Positions 55,657 to 64,000 of a DNA stretch of 64,000 bases are shown piece after piece (position 1 is the stretch's first letter; the number at the start of each line of letters is the position of its first letter). The DNA lies in assembly GCF_028745505.1 (NCBI RefSeq), contig NZ_JAQZZL010000002.1:930001-994000 (forward strand). Direction: 5' to 3'. A program made the position numbers and the translations under genes. Under the pieces are notes generated by a model. The model made no database searches. It was not told the DNA's origin and worked only from the letters and a program-made list of their open reading frames with translations. This DNA comes from Lentisphaera marina (GTDB taxonomy: Bacteria > Verrucomicrobiota > Lentisphaeria > Lentisphaerales > Lentisphaeraceae).

Positions 55657-57012
55657 CTATTTTTTAGTGATAAAGGTTTTCCCCAGTGGATCGGCGGTTT
55701 CTCTAAGGCGCTTACGCATTTTTTTAAGGATCTCTTTATATTCCGGGTTTTTGGCAAAGTTTTGTAGTTGATTGGGGTCTTTTTGCAGGTCGTGAAGGAA
55801 TTCATATCCTTCCTCTGGATAGGATGCATAAACATAACGCTCTCCACGTATTCCTTCCCATTTTGGAATGGATGTATGTTTACTGAAAAATTCGCCCATG
55901 AAGTCATTACGCCAATCTACAGCTTCGCCCTCAATAATTGGCTTTAGACTTTTACCATTATATTCTTTCGGCGTAGGCACTCCTGCGTAATCGAGCATAG
56001 TTGCACCAAGATCGATATTGAGAGCCATTTGCGTCGTTTTTTGTCCTTTTTTATTGCGACCATCGAAAATGATAAGTGGTACACGTAGTGATTGCTCGTA
56101 ATGAGTCCATTTACCAGCAAAACCACGATCTCCGGCGTAGTAGCCATTATCAGCAGAGTAAACGATGATTGTGTTATCTAAAAAGCTTTTATCTTTTAAA
56201 GTCTCAACAACTCTTCCTAGTGCAAAATCAATACCTGAAGCCATACGTAGATAGTTACGCATGTTGTGCTGATATTTCTCTGGGGTATCCCAACGCCATT
56301 TATAGCGGTCGGCATGCATAGAGTTTTGCATAAAATCTGGCTGAGATTCAAAGATCTTGCGATCGTGAAGTTTAGGCAAAGGCATGGTCATGCCTGTATA
56401 GAGGTGAGCTGCTGATTCAGGGTAAGGAAAGTGATCCTTCTTATCCCCATCTTCTGCATGTGTCGCGTTAAAGTTTAAGCTGACAAAAAAGGGCTTTTCT
56501 ACACTTTGATCTTTTATAAAATTGATTGCGTGGTCCGCAATAATATCGGTTTCGTGCTTAAGTGAGCCATCGCGCATTTTTTTATGAAAGGGATTTCTTC
56601 CTACCTGGATAAATTTATCAAACATCATCTTTTGTTGTTTTTTATCCAGCCTGAAGTGAGTTTTACCAAAATAAGCCATTTGATAACCGGCCTTTTTCAA
56701 ACCCATTGGGTAAGAAGTTGTGATGAATTTAGGCTGAATCATTCCTCCCGTGAAGCGATGCTTGCGCATGTACATGCCCGTGAGAATAGAAGCACGACTT
56801 ACCCAGCAAGTCGCTGTGGTCACGAAAGCATTTTCAAAAAGCGTGCCATTTTCTGCGAGCTTATCGATGTTTGGAGTCTTTACTACTGGGTGCCCCGTGC
56901 AGCCTAGAAAGTCGTTGCGCTGGTCATCAATTAAAAAGAAAACAATATTAGGTTTATCAGCTGCGGTGACCGCAAAAGTCATAAGACTTAATATTAGGAA
57001 TAGGTATTTCAT
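55657..57012 (-). CDS. Arylsulfatase A-type sulfatase, CWVSR active site
   Basis: The 451-residue product has a signal peptide (MKYLFLILSLMTFAVTAA). The metal-binding segment FFLIDDQRNDFLGCTG and the active-site Cys69 (TATCWVSRASILTG) are present; Arg is kept but the usual Pro/Ala at +2 is Val. Later, IVYSADNGYYAGDRGFAGKWT marks the second metal site. The ATG at 57012 has GAGAG at normal spacing, whereas the in-frame ATG at 57018 is too close. It ends the sulfatase array, 11 bp after the iduronate-sulfatase-like gene. The substrate is unknown. Confidence 0.88.
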   Translation of the reverse strand: MKYLFLILSLMTFAVTAADKPNIVFFLIDDQRNDFLGCTGHPVVKTPNIDKLAENGTLFENAFVTTATCWVSRASILTGMYMRKHRFTGGMIQPKFITTSYPMGLKKAGYQMAYFGKTHFRLDKKQQKMMFDKFIQVGRNPFHKKMRDGSLKHETDIIADHAINFIKDQSVEKPFFVSLNFNATHAEDGDKKDHFPYPESAAHLYTGMTMPLPKLHDRKIFESQPDFMQNSMHADRYKWRWDTPEKYQHNMRNYLRMASGIDFALGRVVETLKDKSFLDNTIIVYSADNGYYAGDRGFAGKWTHYEQSLRVPLIIFDGRNKKGQKTTQMALNIDLGATMLDYAGVPTPKEYNGKSLKPIIEGEAVDWRNDFMGEFFSKHTSIPKWEGIRGERYVYASYPEEGYEFLHDLQKDPNQLQNFAKNPEYKEILKKMRKRLRETADPLGKTFITKK

Positions 57013-57023
57013 TGGCATCTCTC

Positions 57024-58448
57024 TTATTTATATTCAAAGTTTTTAACTTTTTGAATCATGCTTTTTTTGATGTGAGCATATTCAGGGTTTGAACTCAAGT
57101 TGGTCCATTCATGTGGGTCTTTTTGGTGATCGTAAAGTTCGTTACTACCATCCTCGTAAGAAATTAATCTATATCTCTCGGACTGCACCGCAGTATTTTC
57201 AGGACCATAACTCAAATAGGCCACATCTCGCTTAGCATTGGGGTCTTTCAATAAGGGGAGAATAGATGTTCCTTCTAAATGCTTTGGTTTGTTGACGCCG
57301 GCAAAATCACACAAAGTGGGGTAGATGTCAACATGTGAGATAGGCTGATTATTGATTGATCCCGGCTTGGCTATTCTGGGAGCAACAACAATGTAGGGGA
57401 CGCGCGTCGTATTTCGCCATAGTGCAGCTTTGCACCAGTGTTCTTTTTCGCCGAGATTCCAACCATGATCACCAGTCAGGATAATCACTGTGTCGTTGCC
57501 ACGTGGATTATTCTTAAGGGCTTCCAAAAAGAGACCGATTTGTGTGTCGACATAATTGATACAGGCAAGGTAAGACTGAATCATATATTTCCATTCATCT
57601 TCTCCACCCAAGTGAAGGATGTGTTCATGTACTGTTCTAGGTGCAAAGAGATCTTTATGGGCGTTTGAACGAGCCAATGCCTTGCCATATTCAGGTAGGT
57701 CAGCCAAGTCGTCAAATTCTGGACGCACAGGAAGTTGAATAGATTCAAGGGGGAACTTATTAAAGTATTTAACAGGTACATTAAAGGGACGATGCGGTCT
57801 GTAGAAACCCACGGACATCAAGAGAGGTTTATCACTCTTTGTGTTCCATTGTTTTATGGCCCACTGAGCGGTTTTATAATCTCCCGTTTCCGAATCCTTA
57901 AGGTTTTGAGGTCCGCCTTCACCCCAGAGGTTAACTCTGTCATCGGTGAAGTGCGCAACTTCTTTTGGTCGTGGAAAAAATTCGTCTATATTTTTGATTA
58001 CTCCACCATGCTGAACTTTTCCTCCACTTACCACACGGTAGTTTTGTTTCATAAAGTGCTTGTGAAAATCGAAAGGCTTTTTAGGTGGGTTTTTAGATGT
58101 AATACCCTTGAGTGGCTGATCTTTATAAAAAGGCATTTTCTTTGGGCTATTAAAGTACTTCCCTGTGCTTTTTGGGTAGAGGCCTTGTAGAAAGCTAAGT
58201 CGAGAGGGTCCGCATTGGGGAGCATTGCAGTGGGCATTGGTAAAGAGTGTTCCACGAGCAGCAAGGGCATCTAGGTTTGGCGTTTTACTTTGGGGATGGC
58301 CGCCCATGACTCCAATCCAATCATTGAGGTCATCAACGACGATAAAGACAATATCTTTTTTATTTGAATTTGTGTCAGCAAAAACAAAGCTGTTGAAATA
58401 TAATAATGAGCTTAATAAAATAGCCGATTTCTTAAGTATGTTCTTCAC
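57024..58448 (-). CDS. Iduronate-2-sulfatase-like sulfatase, CGPSR active site
   Basis: The 474-residue product has an N-terminal signal region (ILKKSAILLSSLLYFNSFVFA). The canonical site Cys79-Gly-Pro-Ser-Arg83 (APQCGPSRLSFLQG) is the only fully standard CxPSR motif among the five sulfatases here. FIVVDDLNDWIGVMGGHPQS and LTGDHGWNLGEKEHWCK resemble iduronate-2-sulfatases. It needs formylglycine maturation of Cys79. Its start overlaps the stop of the propeller gene (ATGA), so they are co-translated. Confidence 0.88.
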   Translation of the reverse strand: MKNILKKSAILLSSLLYFNSFVFADTNSNKKDIVFIVVDDLNDWIGVMGGHPQSKTPNLDALAARGTLFTNAHCNAPQCGPSRLSFLQGLYPKSTGKYFNSPKKMPFYKDQPLKGITSKNPPKKPFDFHKHFMKQNYRVVSGGKVQHGGVIKNIDEFFPRPKEVAHFTDDRVNLWGEGGPQNLKDSETGDYKTAQWAIKQWNTKSDKPLLMSVGFYRPHRPFNVPVKYFNKFPLESIQLPVRPEFDDLADLPEYGKALARSNAHKDLFAPRTVHEHILHLGGEDEWKYMIQSYLACINYVDTQIGLFLEALKNNPRGNDTVIILTGDHGWNLGEKEHWCKAALWRNTTRVPYIVVAPRIAKPGSINNQPISHVDIYPTLCDFAGVNKPKHLEGTSILPLLKDPNAKRDVAYLSYGPENTAVQSERYRLISYEDGSNELYDHQKDPHEWTNLSSNPEYAHIKKSMIQKVKNFEYK

Positions 58449-59422
58449 TTTATACCTTTGTTCATGATTTTATAGATTGTGTCACCTTTGGTCTTTGGAG
58501 CATGGTGAAAAATCGCCAGATAAAGAGCGTCGTCTTTGACGGTAAAATAGTACGGGGTTATACCACTTGGGATTAAGTGACTAAGATCTTCCCAAGCACC
58601 TTTCACAAAATCCTCTAAAGTTTTAAAACGAATAAGTTTATTTTTATCGAAATCAGTTTTGCCTGCGTAAGGCTTACAAAAATAACTACTGGCATACCAA
58701 TAGCCATCGAAAAACTCCACATCATTGAGGACAAGTCCGGTGCGTTCCCACGAGCCAGCTGCTCCCTGACGCTTTGATGGATCAAAACTATCGTAGATCT
58801 TAAATTCTTTTTTGTCCCAATCGACGATCTCAACAACTCTTCCCTTTGATGAGCCAATTGCATAAAGTTTACCCTTAACTAAGCTTATGGAGCGGGAATA
58901 AGCATGAGTGGGAACTTTTAGAGCACTTTCATTCTCGCCTATGGCAGTAAAGCGAAAAACCGTCCCCGAATTGGGATTAATCGCATAAATCCACGAACTC
59001 TCAGAGTCCACAATAATGTCGTGCGGTCTTTGTAGTTGAACTCCTGCAATAGACTTTGTCTCCGCATGTATTTCTGCTTTTGAGAGATCCTTAACGGCGA
59101 CGATACGATGATGTTCAGTGTCGTTTATATAATAGAGTTTGTCTTTGGGGTTATAGGCTACGGAATGTAGCCCTTTAAGTGGTAGAGGAGAAACCTTAAA
59201 GAGTTCATCCTTTTTATTGCGGTAGACAATACGATTATTCTTTAAATCAGAAATAATTTCCTGTTCACCAGGACCAAAGGCAATATGAGTTGGCCACTTA
59301 AACTCTATGGGATCTTGTTCAGAAATATAGTTTTCAGCTACAAGTGATGACTTGACATCAGCTAGTAAAGCAAAATTAAACATAGCTAAAAAACTAAGAG
59401 TATGGAGAAGTGGCAATTTCAA
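58445..59422 (-). CDS. Secreted NHL/SMP-30-like beta-propeller protein
   Basis: The 325-residue product has a signal peptide (MKLPLLHTLSFLAMFNFALLA). Repeated blades of the type FGPGEQEIISDLKNNRIVYR, YNPKDKLYYINDTEHHRIVAV and VDSESSWIYAINPNSGTVFRF show an NHL-like propeller. No catalytic residues stand out. It lies in the sulfatase run, 2 bp after one sulfatase and overlapping the next, so it may be a lactonase-like or binding component for sugars released by the sulfatases. Function is inferred. Confidence 0.75.
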   Translation of the reverse strand: MKLPLLHTLSFLAMFNFALLADVKSSLVAENYISEQDPIEFKWPTHIAFGPGEQEIISDLKNNRIVYRNKKDELFKVSPLPLKGLHSVAYNPKDKLYYINDTEHHRIVAVKDLSKAEIHAETKSIAGVQLQRPHDIIVDSESSWIYAINPNSGTVFRFTAIGENESALKVPTHAYSRSISLVKGKLYAIGSSKGRVVEIVDWDKKEFKIYDSFDPSKRQGAAGSWERTGLVLNDVEFFDGYWYASSYFCKPYAGKTDFDKNKLIRFKTLEDFVKGAWEDLSHLIPSGITPYYFTVKDDALYLAIFHHAPKTKGDTIYKIMNKGIK

Positions 59423-59424
59423 TA

Positions 59425-60762
59425 TTATTTAAACTCTGTTATTACTTTTCGTTTTTTGACTGGATACCAATCATTGATCAATTTTGCGAGTTCCGCAACT
59501 TTTTCAGCATTATCTTTTGCGAGGTTATTCTTTTCGGATGGATCATTGGAAAGGTCAAAAAGCTGAGGCCTTTGCTCTTTATCTTCATATGTGGGTTTCC
59601 CTTTGTCCGTCTTACCATCGTACGTTAGGAGCAATTTCCAGTTATCTTTAATTACCCAGCGATAAAGTAAACTGGCTTCATAGTCACTAATGTCAGCAAT
59701 ATCATGGGCAAATGTTTCACCAAAAATGTGATCACGAGGGATTTCTTTTTGCTCGGACATGAATGAGTTTAAGTCGAGACCTGGAAGGTCTTTTGGCATA
59801 CGTGCTCCTGCTGCAGAAACGATCGTTGGAAATATATCGATGCTTGAGCAGAGTTCTTTACGGTCCTGAGCTTTAAATTTTGCCGGCCACGAAAAAAAGA
59901 TCGGTGTACGCGTTCCACCTTCGAAGGGCGATCGTTTTGAGCGTGGTTCATAACCATTTTTTTGAGGATTTTGAATCCAGCCATTATCACATACATAGAC
60001 AATTAAGGTGTTATCTCTTATACCTCTGTCTTCTATGGATTGGATAAGATCTCCACAGGCCTGATCAAACCATTCACACATAGCATAATATTTGGCAATG
60101 CTTGGAGGTAAGTTATAATCTTGATATCTTTTGAGAATGTCTTTAGGTGGTGTATGCGGTGTGTGGGGCATGAAAGGAGCATACCAAAGAAAGAATGGTT
60201 TTTTCTTTTTTATGGCCATATCCATGAAATCGGTAACGGGCTTATTTCCCTTACGACCAATTTTCAAGCCTTCATCACCATGACGGCCTTTCTTGTGAGC
60301 AGGATAGCCTTCAGTCATACCATGAGTGAAGCCTCCTCGTTGATAATTGCCTTCCCACCATTTACCACTCTGATGAGCTAAATAACCTTGTTCAACCAGA
60401 AGTTCTGCAATGGTATCAAATCTATCGATATTAGCTATTACAGAAGCTTTCAGGTCGGGGTTATTTGGGTTTTTACTATCTCCCTTTGGATTATTGCCCG
60501 TCACGCCGTTCACGCTGGAGTAACGGCCAGTCGCCAGAGTCATGAGTGATGGACGGCACAGTGCTGTGGGAACATAAGCACGTTTAAATAATACGGACTC
60601 AGAACTAAGTTTATCTAAATGAGGTGTCTTTATATGTTCATGTCCCATGAAACCATAATCAGTCCATGCCTGATCGTCTGAGAGGATGAGAAGGATGTTT
60701 GGCTTCTCTGCTGCTTGTGAACTAAATAGGTAGATAAATAATATAATAAAATAGCTTTTCAT
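59425..60762 (-). CDS. Sulfatase of the CRPSL type, array copy 3
   Basis: The 445-residue product has a signal peptide (MKSYFIILFIYLFSSQAA). Metal motif LILSDDQAWTDYGFMGHE; active site ALCRPSLMTLATG with Cys69, where the usual CxPxR Arg is Leu73 and Arg occupies the x position. VYVCDNGW gives the second metal region. It is a close paralog of the next two genes. The preceding 200-bp gap carries a 10-bp inverted repeat, and the propeller gene follows after 2 bp. Confidence 0.88.
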   Translation of the reverse strand: MKSYFIILFIYLFSSQAAEKPNILLILSDDQAWTDYGFMGHEHIKTPHLDKLSSESVLFKRAYVPTALCRPSLMTLATGRYSSVNGVTGNNPKGDSKNPNNPDLKASVIANIDRFDTIAELLVEQGYLAHQSGKWWEGNYQRGGFTHGMTEGYPAHKKGRHGDEGLKIGRKGNKPVTDFMDMAIKKKKPFFLWYAPFMPHTPHTPPKDILKRYQDYNLPPSIAKYYAMCEWFDQACGDLIQSIEDRGIRDNTLIVYVCDNGWIQNPQKNGYEPRSKRSPFEGGTRTPIFFSWPAKFKAQDRKELCSSIDIFPTIVSAAGARMPKDLPGLDLNSFMSEQKEIPRDHIFGETFAHDIADISDYEASLLYRWVIKDNWKLLLTYDGKTDKGKPTYEDKEQRPQLFDLSNDPSEKNNLAKDNAEKVAELAKLINDWYPVKKRKVITEFK

Positions 60763-60903
60763 GTCTTTTTCCTTGATTCATTTTTATAGTATATGCTAAG
60801 CAAATCCTGAATCTTACCTTCCAATAGTGATTTTGGTTGATTTTTTATGCGAAATGCGGATTTTATTATATTTACAAGCGCGTTTTATTGCAGAGAATTG
60901 TTA

Positions 60904-60930
60904 CTCATGGATTTTAGTCGAATCCATGAG
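60904..60930. repeat. 10-bp perfect inverted repeat between sulfatase genes
   Basis: CTCATGGATT and AATCCATGAG flank a 7-bp loop. It lies 33 bp after the 60963 stop and 142 bp before the 60762 start, on the minus-strand reading. No T-run follows on either strand, so it may be an operator or RNA processing site and not a simple terminator. Confidence 0.6.
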
Positions 60931-60962
60931 GTAAATATACGACTTTAAATGATTGCTTGTGC

Positions 60963-62300
60963 TTATTTAAACTCGGTTAAAACTTTGCGTTTTGTCACTG
61001 GGTACCAATCATTGATCAATTTTGCGAGCTCCGCAACTTTTTCAGGGTGATCTTTAGCGATGTTAATGTGCTCTGCAGGATCTTTAGAAAGGTCGAAGAG
61101 TTGAGGGCGTTTCTCTGTACGTGGGTGAGTCGATATATATTTGCTGACTTTGCCATCGTAAGTGAGTAAAAGTTTATAATTGCCTTTGATCACCCAGCGG
61201 TACAATAAGGTTTTTTCATGATCACTGATATCGACAATGTCGTGAGCAAAGCCTTCGCCAAAAATATGATCGCGTGGAATCGCTTTTTTATTGATCATGT
61301 AAGAGTTGAGATCTAAACCAGGAAGCTTATTTGGCATACGAGCACCTGCCGCGGCTACGATGGTTGGGAAAATATCGAGGCTTGTGCAAAGTTCCGGGCG
61401 ATCTTGTGGTTTTAGCTTATCGGGCCAAGAAAAGAAAATGGGAGTACGTGTTCCACCTTCGTAGGCAGTTTGCTTAGATCTTTGATCGTACCTGTTAAGC
61501 CTATTTGGGTCTTGAATCCAGCCATTATCGCATACATAGACAATGAGGGTGTTGTCTCTCACACCCTTGTCTTCTAGGTGTTGAATTAAGTCGCCACAAG
61601 CCTCATCAAACCATTCGCACATAGCATAATATTTTGCAACTGGAACTGGTAGGTCATATTTTTTATATTTTTTGAGGATGCGTTCTGGTGGTGTATGTGG
61701 AGTGTGAGGCATAAATGGAGCATACCAGAGGAAGAAAGGCTTTTTCTTTTCAATTGCCATATCCACAAAATCAGTAACAGGCTTATTACCTTCACGACCA
61801 ATTTTTAAACCATCATCACCGTGACGACCGCCTTTTTGCGGATAACCGCGCGTCATACCATGAGTAAAACCACCACGCTTGTAATTACCTTCCCACCATT
61901 TGCCACTTTGATGGCTGAGATAGCCCTGTTCACCAAGTAGCTTTGCTAAAGTATCGTGCTGATCAACTTTAGAGATTAAGGATTCGCGCAAGTCCGGATC
62001 ATTGGGGTTCTGACTATCACCTTTGGGATCATTCCCCGTAATGCCATGCTGGTGAACGTATTTCCCTGTGGCAAAAGTCATCAAAGAAGGGCGGCAAAGT
62101 GCAGTTGGTACATAAGCGCGCTTAAATAAAACGGATTCGGAAGCCAGCTTATCAAGATGCGGAGTCTTAATCTGTTCATGTCCCATGAAGCTGTAGTCAG
62201 TCCAAGCCTGATCATCCGAGAGAATCAGAAGAATATTTGGTTTATCAGCTGCCTGAAGGCAGAAGAGTGAGCTTAGTAATATGAAGAGTGCATGTTTCAT
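60963..62300 (-). CDS. Sulfatase of the CRPSL type, array copy 2
   Basis: The 445-residue product has a signal peptide (MKHALFILLSSLFCLQAA). It has the same LSDDQAWTDYSFMGHEQ and ALCRPSLMTFATG motifs (Cys69, Leu73) as copy 3, and the two are near-identical in length and much of their sequence, which indicates tandem duplication. The ribosome site AAAGGAAA lies in the 3' end of the previous sulfatase gene (2-bp gap), so copies 1 and 2 share one transcript. Confidence 0.88.
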   Translation of the reverse strand: MKHALFILLSSLFCLQAADKPNILLILSDDQAWTDYSFMGHEQIKTPHLDKLASESVLFKRAYVPTALCRPSLMTFATGKYVHQHGITGNDPKGDSQNPNDPDLRESLISKVDQHDTLAKLLGEQGYLSHQSGKWWEGNYKRGGFTHGMTRGYPQKGGRHGDDGLKIGREGNKPVTDFVDMAIEKKKPFFLWYAPFMPHTPHTPPERILKKYKKYDLPVPVAKYYAMCEWFDEACGDLIQHLEDKGVRDNTLIVYVCDNGWIQDPNRLNRYDQRSKQTAYEGGTRTPIFFSWPDKLKPQDRPELCTSLDIFPTIVAAAGARMPNKLPGLDLNSYMINKKAIPRDHIFGEGFAHDIVDISDHEKTLLYRWVIKGNYKLLLTYDGKVSKYISTHPRTEKRPQLFDLSKDPAEHINIAKDHPEKVAELAKLINDWYPVTKRKVLTEFK

Positions 62301-62302
62301 TA

Positions 62303-63643
62303 TTATTTCCTTTGACTATTGGATTGATTGACTGGATGCCATGATTGAATTTTTGATTTTAAATCCGATACGATTTCTGGGTGTTGCTCAGAAAGGTTTT
62401 TTAATTCTTGTGGGTCTTTAGACAAATCATACAAGTGGATAGGGGTTTTATCCCATTCATGAACTTTTTTATATTCGGTTGTATCGAGTCCATGATGGCG
62501 AATGATGAGTTTCCACTTACCCTTGATACACCATAAGTACTGTAGCGTTTCGTCAGGGTTTTTAGGGTTCATATTGTGAATTGAATTAGTGCAACCAAAA
62601 ATAGTGTCTCGCTCAGAGCGTTGCTTCTCATTAAGAAGGTTTATGCCTGTGAGATTCGCAGGTGCTTGAACATTAATAATACTTGAAAGCGTTGGGAAGA
62701 TGTCTATAGCATGGGCAAAGTCATTAGATCGTTGTGGAGTGATGTTTCCAGGCCAGGAGATCATAATCGGAGTGCGAATTCCATTATCATAGGGAGAACC
62801 TTTAGATTGAGCTGCAAAAGCTTTTTGAATAGATTCTTTATGATTTCCTTTTGGCACAGACTTTGCGACCCAGCCGTTATCACAGATGTAGAGAACTAAA
62901 GTATTTTTATAAACATCTTTTTCTTTTAGAAAAGAAAGTAATTCACCACAGGTTTCGTCAAACCATTCGCACATAGCAAAGTACTTGGCTTCATCTAATT
63001 TAGCCGTGACTTTTGTGTACTTATCTAGCAATCTTTGGGGTGGGTTGTGTGGTGTATGAGGTAGAAAAGGTGCATACCACAAGAAGAAAGGTTTATTTTC
63101 AGTTTTTGCTAATTCAACAAAGTCTTTGATTGGCTGCATTCCCTCTCGGCCAATTTTTAAGCCTACATCACCGTGGCGTCCTTTTCTCTTTGGGTCACCG
63201 TGTGTCATACCATGAGTGAAGCCACCGTCTTTGTAGGATCCTTCCCACCACTTTCCCGATTGGTGAGTGAGGTAGCCCTGATTTTTAAGCATTCTAATAA
63301 AGCTAGGGAGCTGATTAAATTTTTTCTGAACAGGTTTATCTAATTCAGCTCGCTTGTTTCTGCCGTCAACATCATTTCCGGTAATGCCATGTTCAAAGGG
63401 CTGAAGTCCCGTAATCATGGAAGCGAGTGAAGGACGACATAAAGGAGAAGCTACGTAGCCTCTTTCAAAGAGAATAGATTCTGAGGCTAACTTATCCAAA
63501 TGTGGGGTTTTTATATGTTCGTGCCCCATGAAGCCGTAATCTGTCCAAGCTTGATCGTCAGATAAAATGAGCACGATGTTGGGCTTTTCAGCTGCTTCTA
63601 AACTGAAAAAGCCTATCAATAATACTAATAAGTTTAATCTCAT
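62303..63643 (-). CDS. Sulfatase of the CRPSL type, array copy 1
   Basis: The 446-residue product has a signal peptide (MRLNLLVLLIGFFSLEAA). Motifs are LSDDQAWTDYGFMGHEH and PLCRPSLASMITG (Cys69, Leu73). It is the most divergent of the three (GYVASPL in place of AYVPTAL before the Cys) and the first gene of the minus-strand run. Upstream is a 227-bp gap ending with the terminator of the DUF1080 gene, so its promoter should lie within about 63644-63811. Confidence 0.88.
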   Translation of the reverse strand: MRLNLLVLLIGFFSLEAAEKPNIVLILSDDQAWTDYGFMGHEHIKTPHLDKLASESILFERGYVASPLCRPSLASMITGLQPFEHGITGNDVDGRNKRAELDKPVQKKFNQLPSFIRMLKNQGYLTHQSGKWWEGSYKDGGFTHGMTHGDPKRKGRHGDVGLKIGREGMQPIKDFVELAKTENKPFFLWYAPFLPHTPHNPPQRLLDKYTKVTAKLDEAKYFAMCEWFDETCGELLSFLKEKDVYKNTLVLYICDNGWVAKSVPKGNHKESIQKAFAAQSKGSPYDNGIRTPIMISWPGNITPQRSNDFAHAIDIFPTLSSIINVQAPANLTGINLLNEKQRSERDTIFGCTNSIHNMNPKNPDETLQYLWCIKGKWKLIIRHHGLDTTEYKKVHEWDKTPIHLYDLSKDPQELKNLSEQHPEIVSDLKSKIQSWHPVNQSNSQRK

Positions 63644-63811
63644 ATTTATTTCCCAACATTAGGATGACCGACGTAAATGTCTTTATCATATATTCGTAGT
63701 CAAAGTCTATAATCTTACAGAACTTCTCTTGATTGACTTAGTAAAAATATAAAGTGCTGAATTTATTATAAAAAAATATCTACTCAACAAAATTATTAAA
63801 GTTTTGTTGCT

Positions 63812-63857
63812 TCCATAAAAAAACACTATTTGCTAAAAGCTAACAAATAGTGTTCTC
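63812..63857 (-). terminator. Rho-independent terminator of the DUF1080 gene
   Basis: On the minus strand AACACTATTTG and CAAATAGTGTT form an 11-bp stem (63822-63854), followed by a T-run. It lies just after the stop at 63871. Confidence 0.85.
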
Positions 63858-63870
63858 AAAATTTACTTAG

Positions 63871-64000
63871 TTAAAACTTCTTAAGTTGAATATTTTTGAA
63901 CCAGGCTTTCATGGGTACACCGGCGTGAAGCTGCATGCCAATCATACCCTTAGCTAAACGTTCAGGGTGATTATCGGTGATATCAACCGTTACTTTACCA
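63871..64000 (-). CDS. DUF1080 protein, C-terminal part only (cut by the window edge)
   Basis: Reading the minus strand from the window end gives KVTVDITDNHPERLAKGM, then IGMQLHAGVPMKAWFKN, then IQLKKF and a TAA stop (63871-63873). The QLHAG...W-FKNI-L ending is typical of DUF1080 (3-keto-disaccharide hydrolase-like) proteins. Only 43 codons are inside the window, so signal peptide and length are unknown. It heads toward the sulfatase array and is separated from it by a terminator. Confidence 0.75.
   Translation of the reverse strand, partial: GKVTVDITDNHPERLAKGMIGMQLHAGVPMKAWFKNIQLKKF

Noticed and set aside
57735-58190. 151-aa + strand ORF
   Set aside because: It is antisense to a well-supported sulfatase gene and shows no family features.
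1-64000. CRISPR array or IS element
   Set aside because: No regularly spaced direct repeats and no transposase genes were seen. The only large repeats are the 2843-5200 duplication and the paralogous genes.

Overview
The window looks like a chromosomal segment of a marine member of the phylum Lentisphaerae, probably Lentisphaera or a close relative. This is inferred from the gene families, not from an rRNA. The signs are pseudopilins with an [17 protein letters not shown]-terminus, DUF1080 proteins, a heme-c beta-propeller protein, paired PSCyt1/DUF1549/DUF1553 and DUF1501 proteins, many arylsulfatases, and PAS-AraC regulators. The DNA is AT-rich throughout. I see no phage, IS element or CRISPR array.

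Layout. (1) 1-8011 is a secreted glycan-degradation locus on the + strand: a truncated glycosidase-like protein, two DUF1080 proteins, two near-identical pseudopilins, a small secreted protein and a heme-c protein. A tandem duplication has left a chimeric pseudogene at 3703-4094. (2) 8119-8291 holds a tRNA-Leu(CAA) with a promoter and a terminator. (3) 8381-16096 is a complete fatty-acid beta-oxidation operon on the minus strand (acyl-CoA synthetase, HAD/ECH fusion, thiolase, FadE-type dehydrogenase). (4) 16202-21771 is housekeeping: a TGS-less threonyl-tRNA synthetase, ThiE, a Xer recombinase, an unusual repeat-bearing FGE/SUMF1-fold protein and a PTS IIA protein. (5) 21879-28670 is a + strand cluster with a PRPP-synthetase-like protein, an OleC-like ligase, a LolA-like protein, a kinase fused to a CRP-like module, and an alpha-oxoamine synthase. 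(6) 28697-38138 carries glutamate dehydrogenase, a sigma-70 factor, ProC, a ROK kinase, a zinc-ribbon pseudokinase with a divergent family-4 UDG-like protein, ComM and an epimerase. (7) 38276-48163 has two paralogous PSCyt1-DUF1553/DUF1501 pairs around a PAS-AraC regulator. (8) 48269-55366 encodes a 2365-residue polytopic membrane protein, followed by an island of hairpins. (9) 55657-64000 is a minus-strand sulfatase array: five sulfatases, a beta-propeller protein and the end of a DUF1080 gene.

How it works together (inference). The ends and the 38-48 kb region look like accessory modules for degrading sulfated or complex polysaccharides: exported sulfatases, DUF1080 proteins and cytochrome-containing proteins, locally regulated. 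The centre is core metabolism mixed with less familiar signalling genes. The best leads are a 17-bp motif in front of both PSCyt1 operons and next to the AraC gene, a lectin-like module inserted at two different positions in the two PSCyt1 paralogs, three tandem sulfatases with a CRPSL active-site variant, and the FGE-fold protein that lacks one of the two catalytic cysteines.
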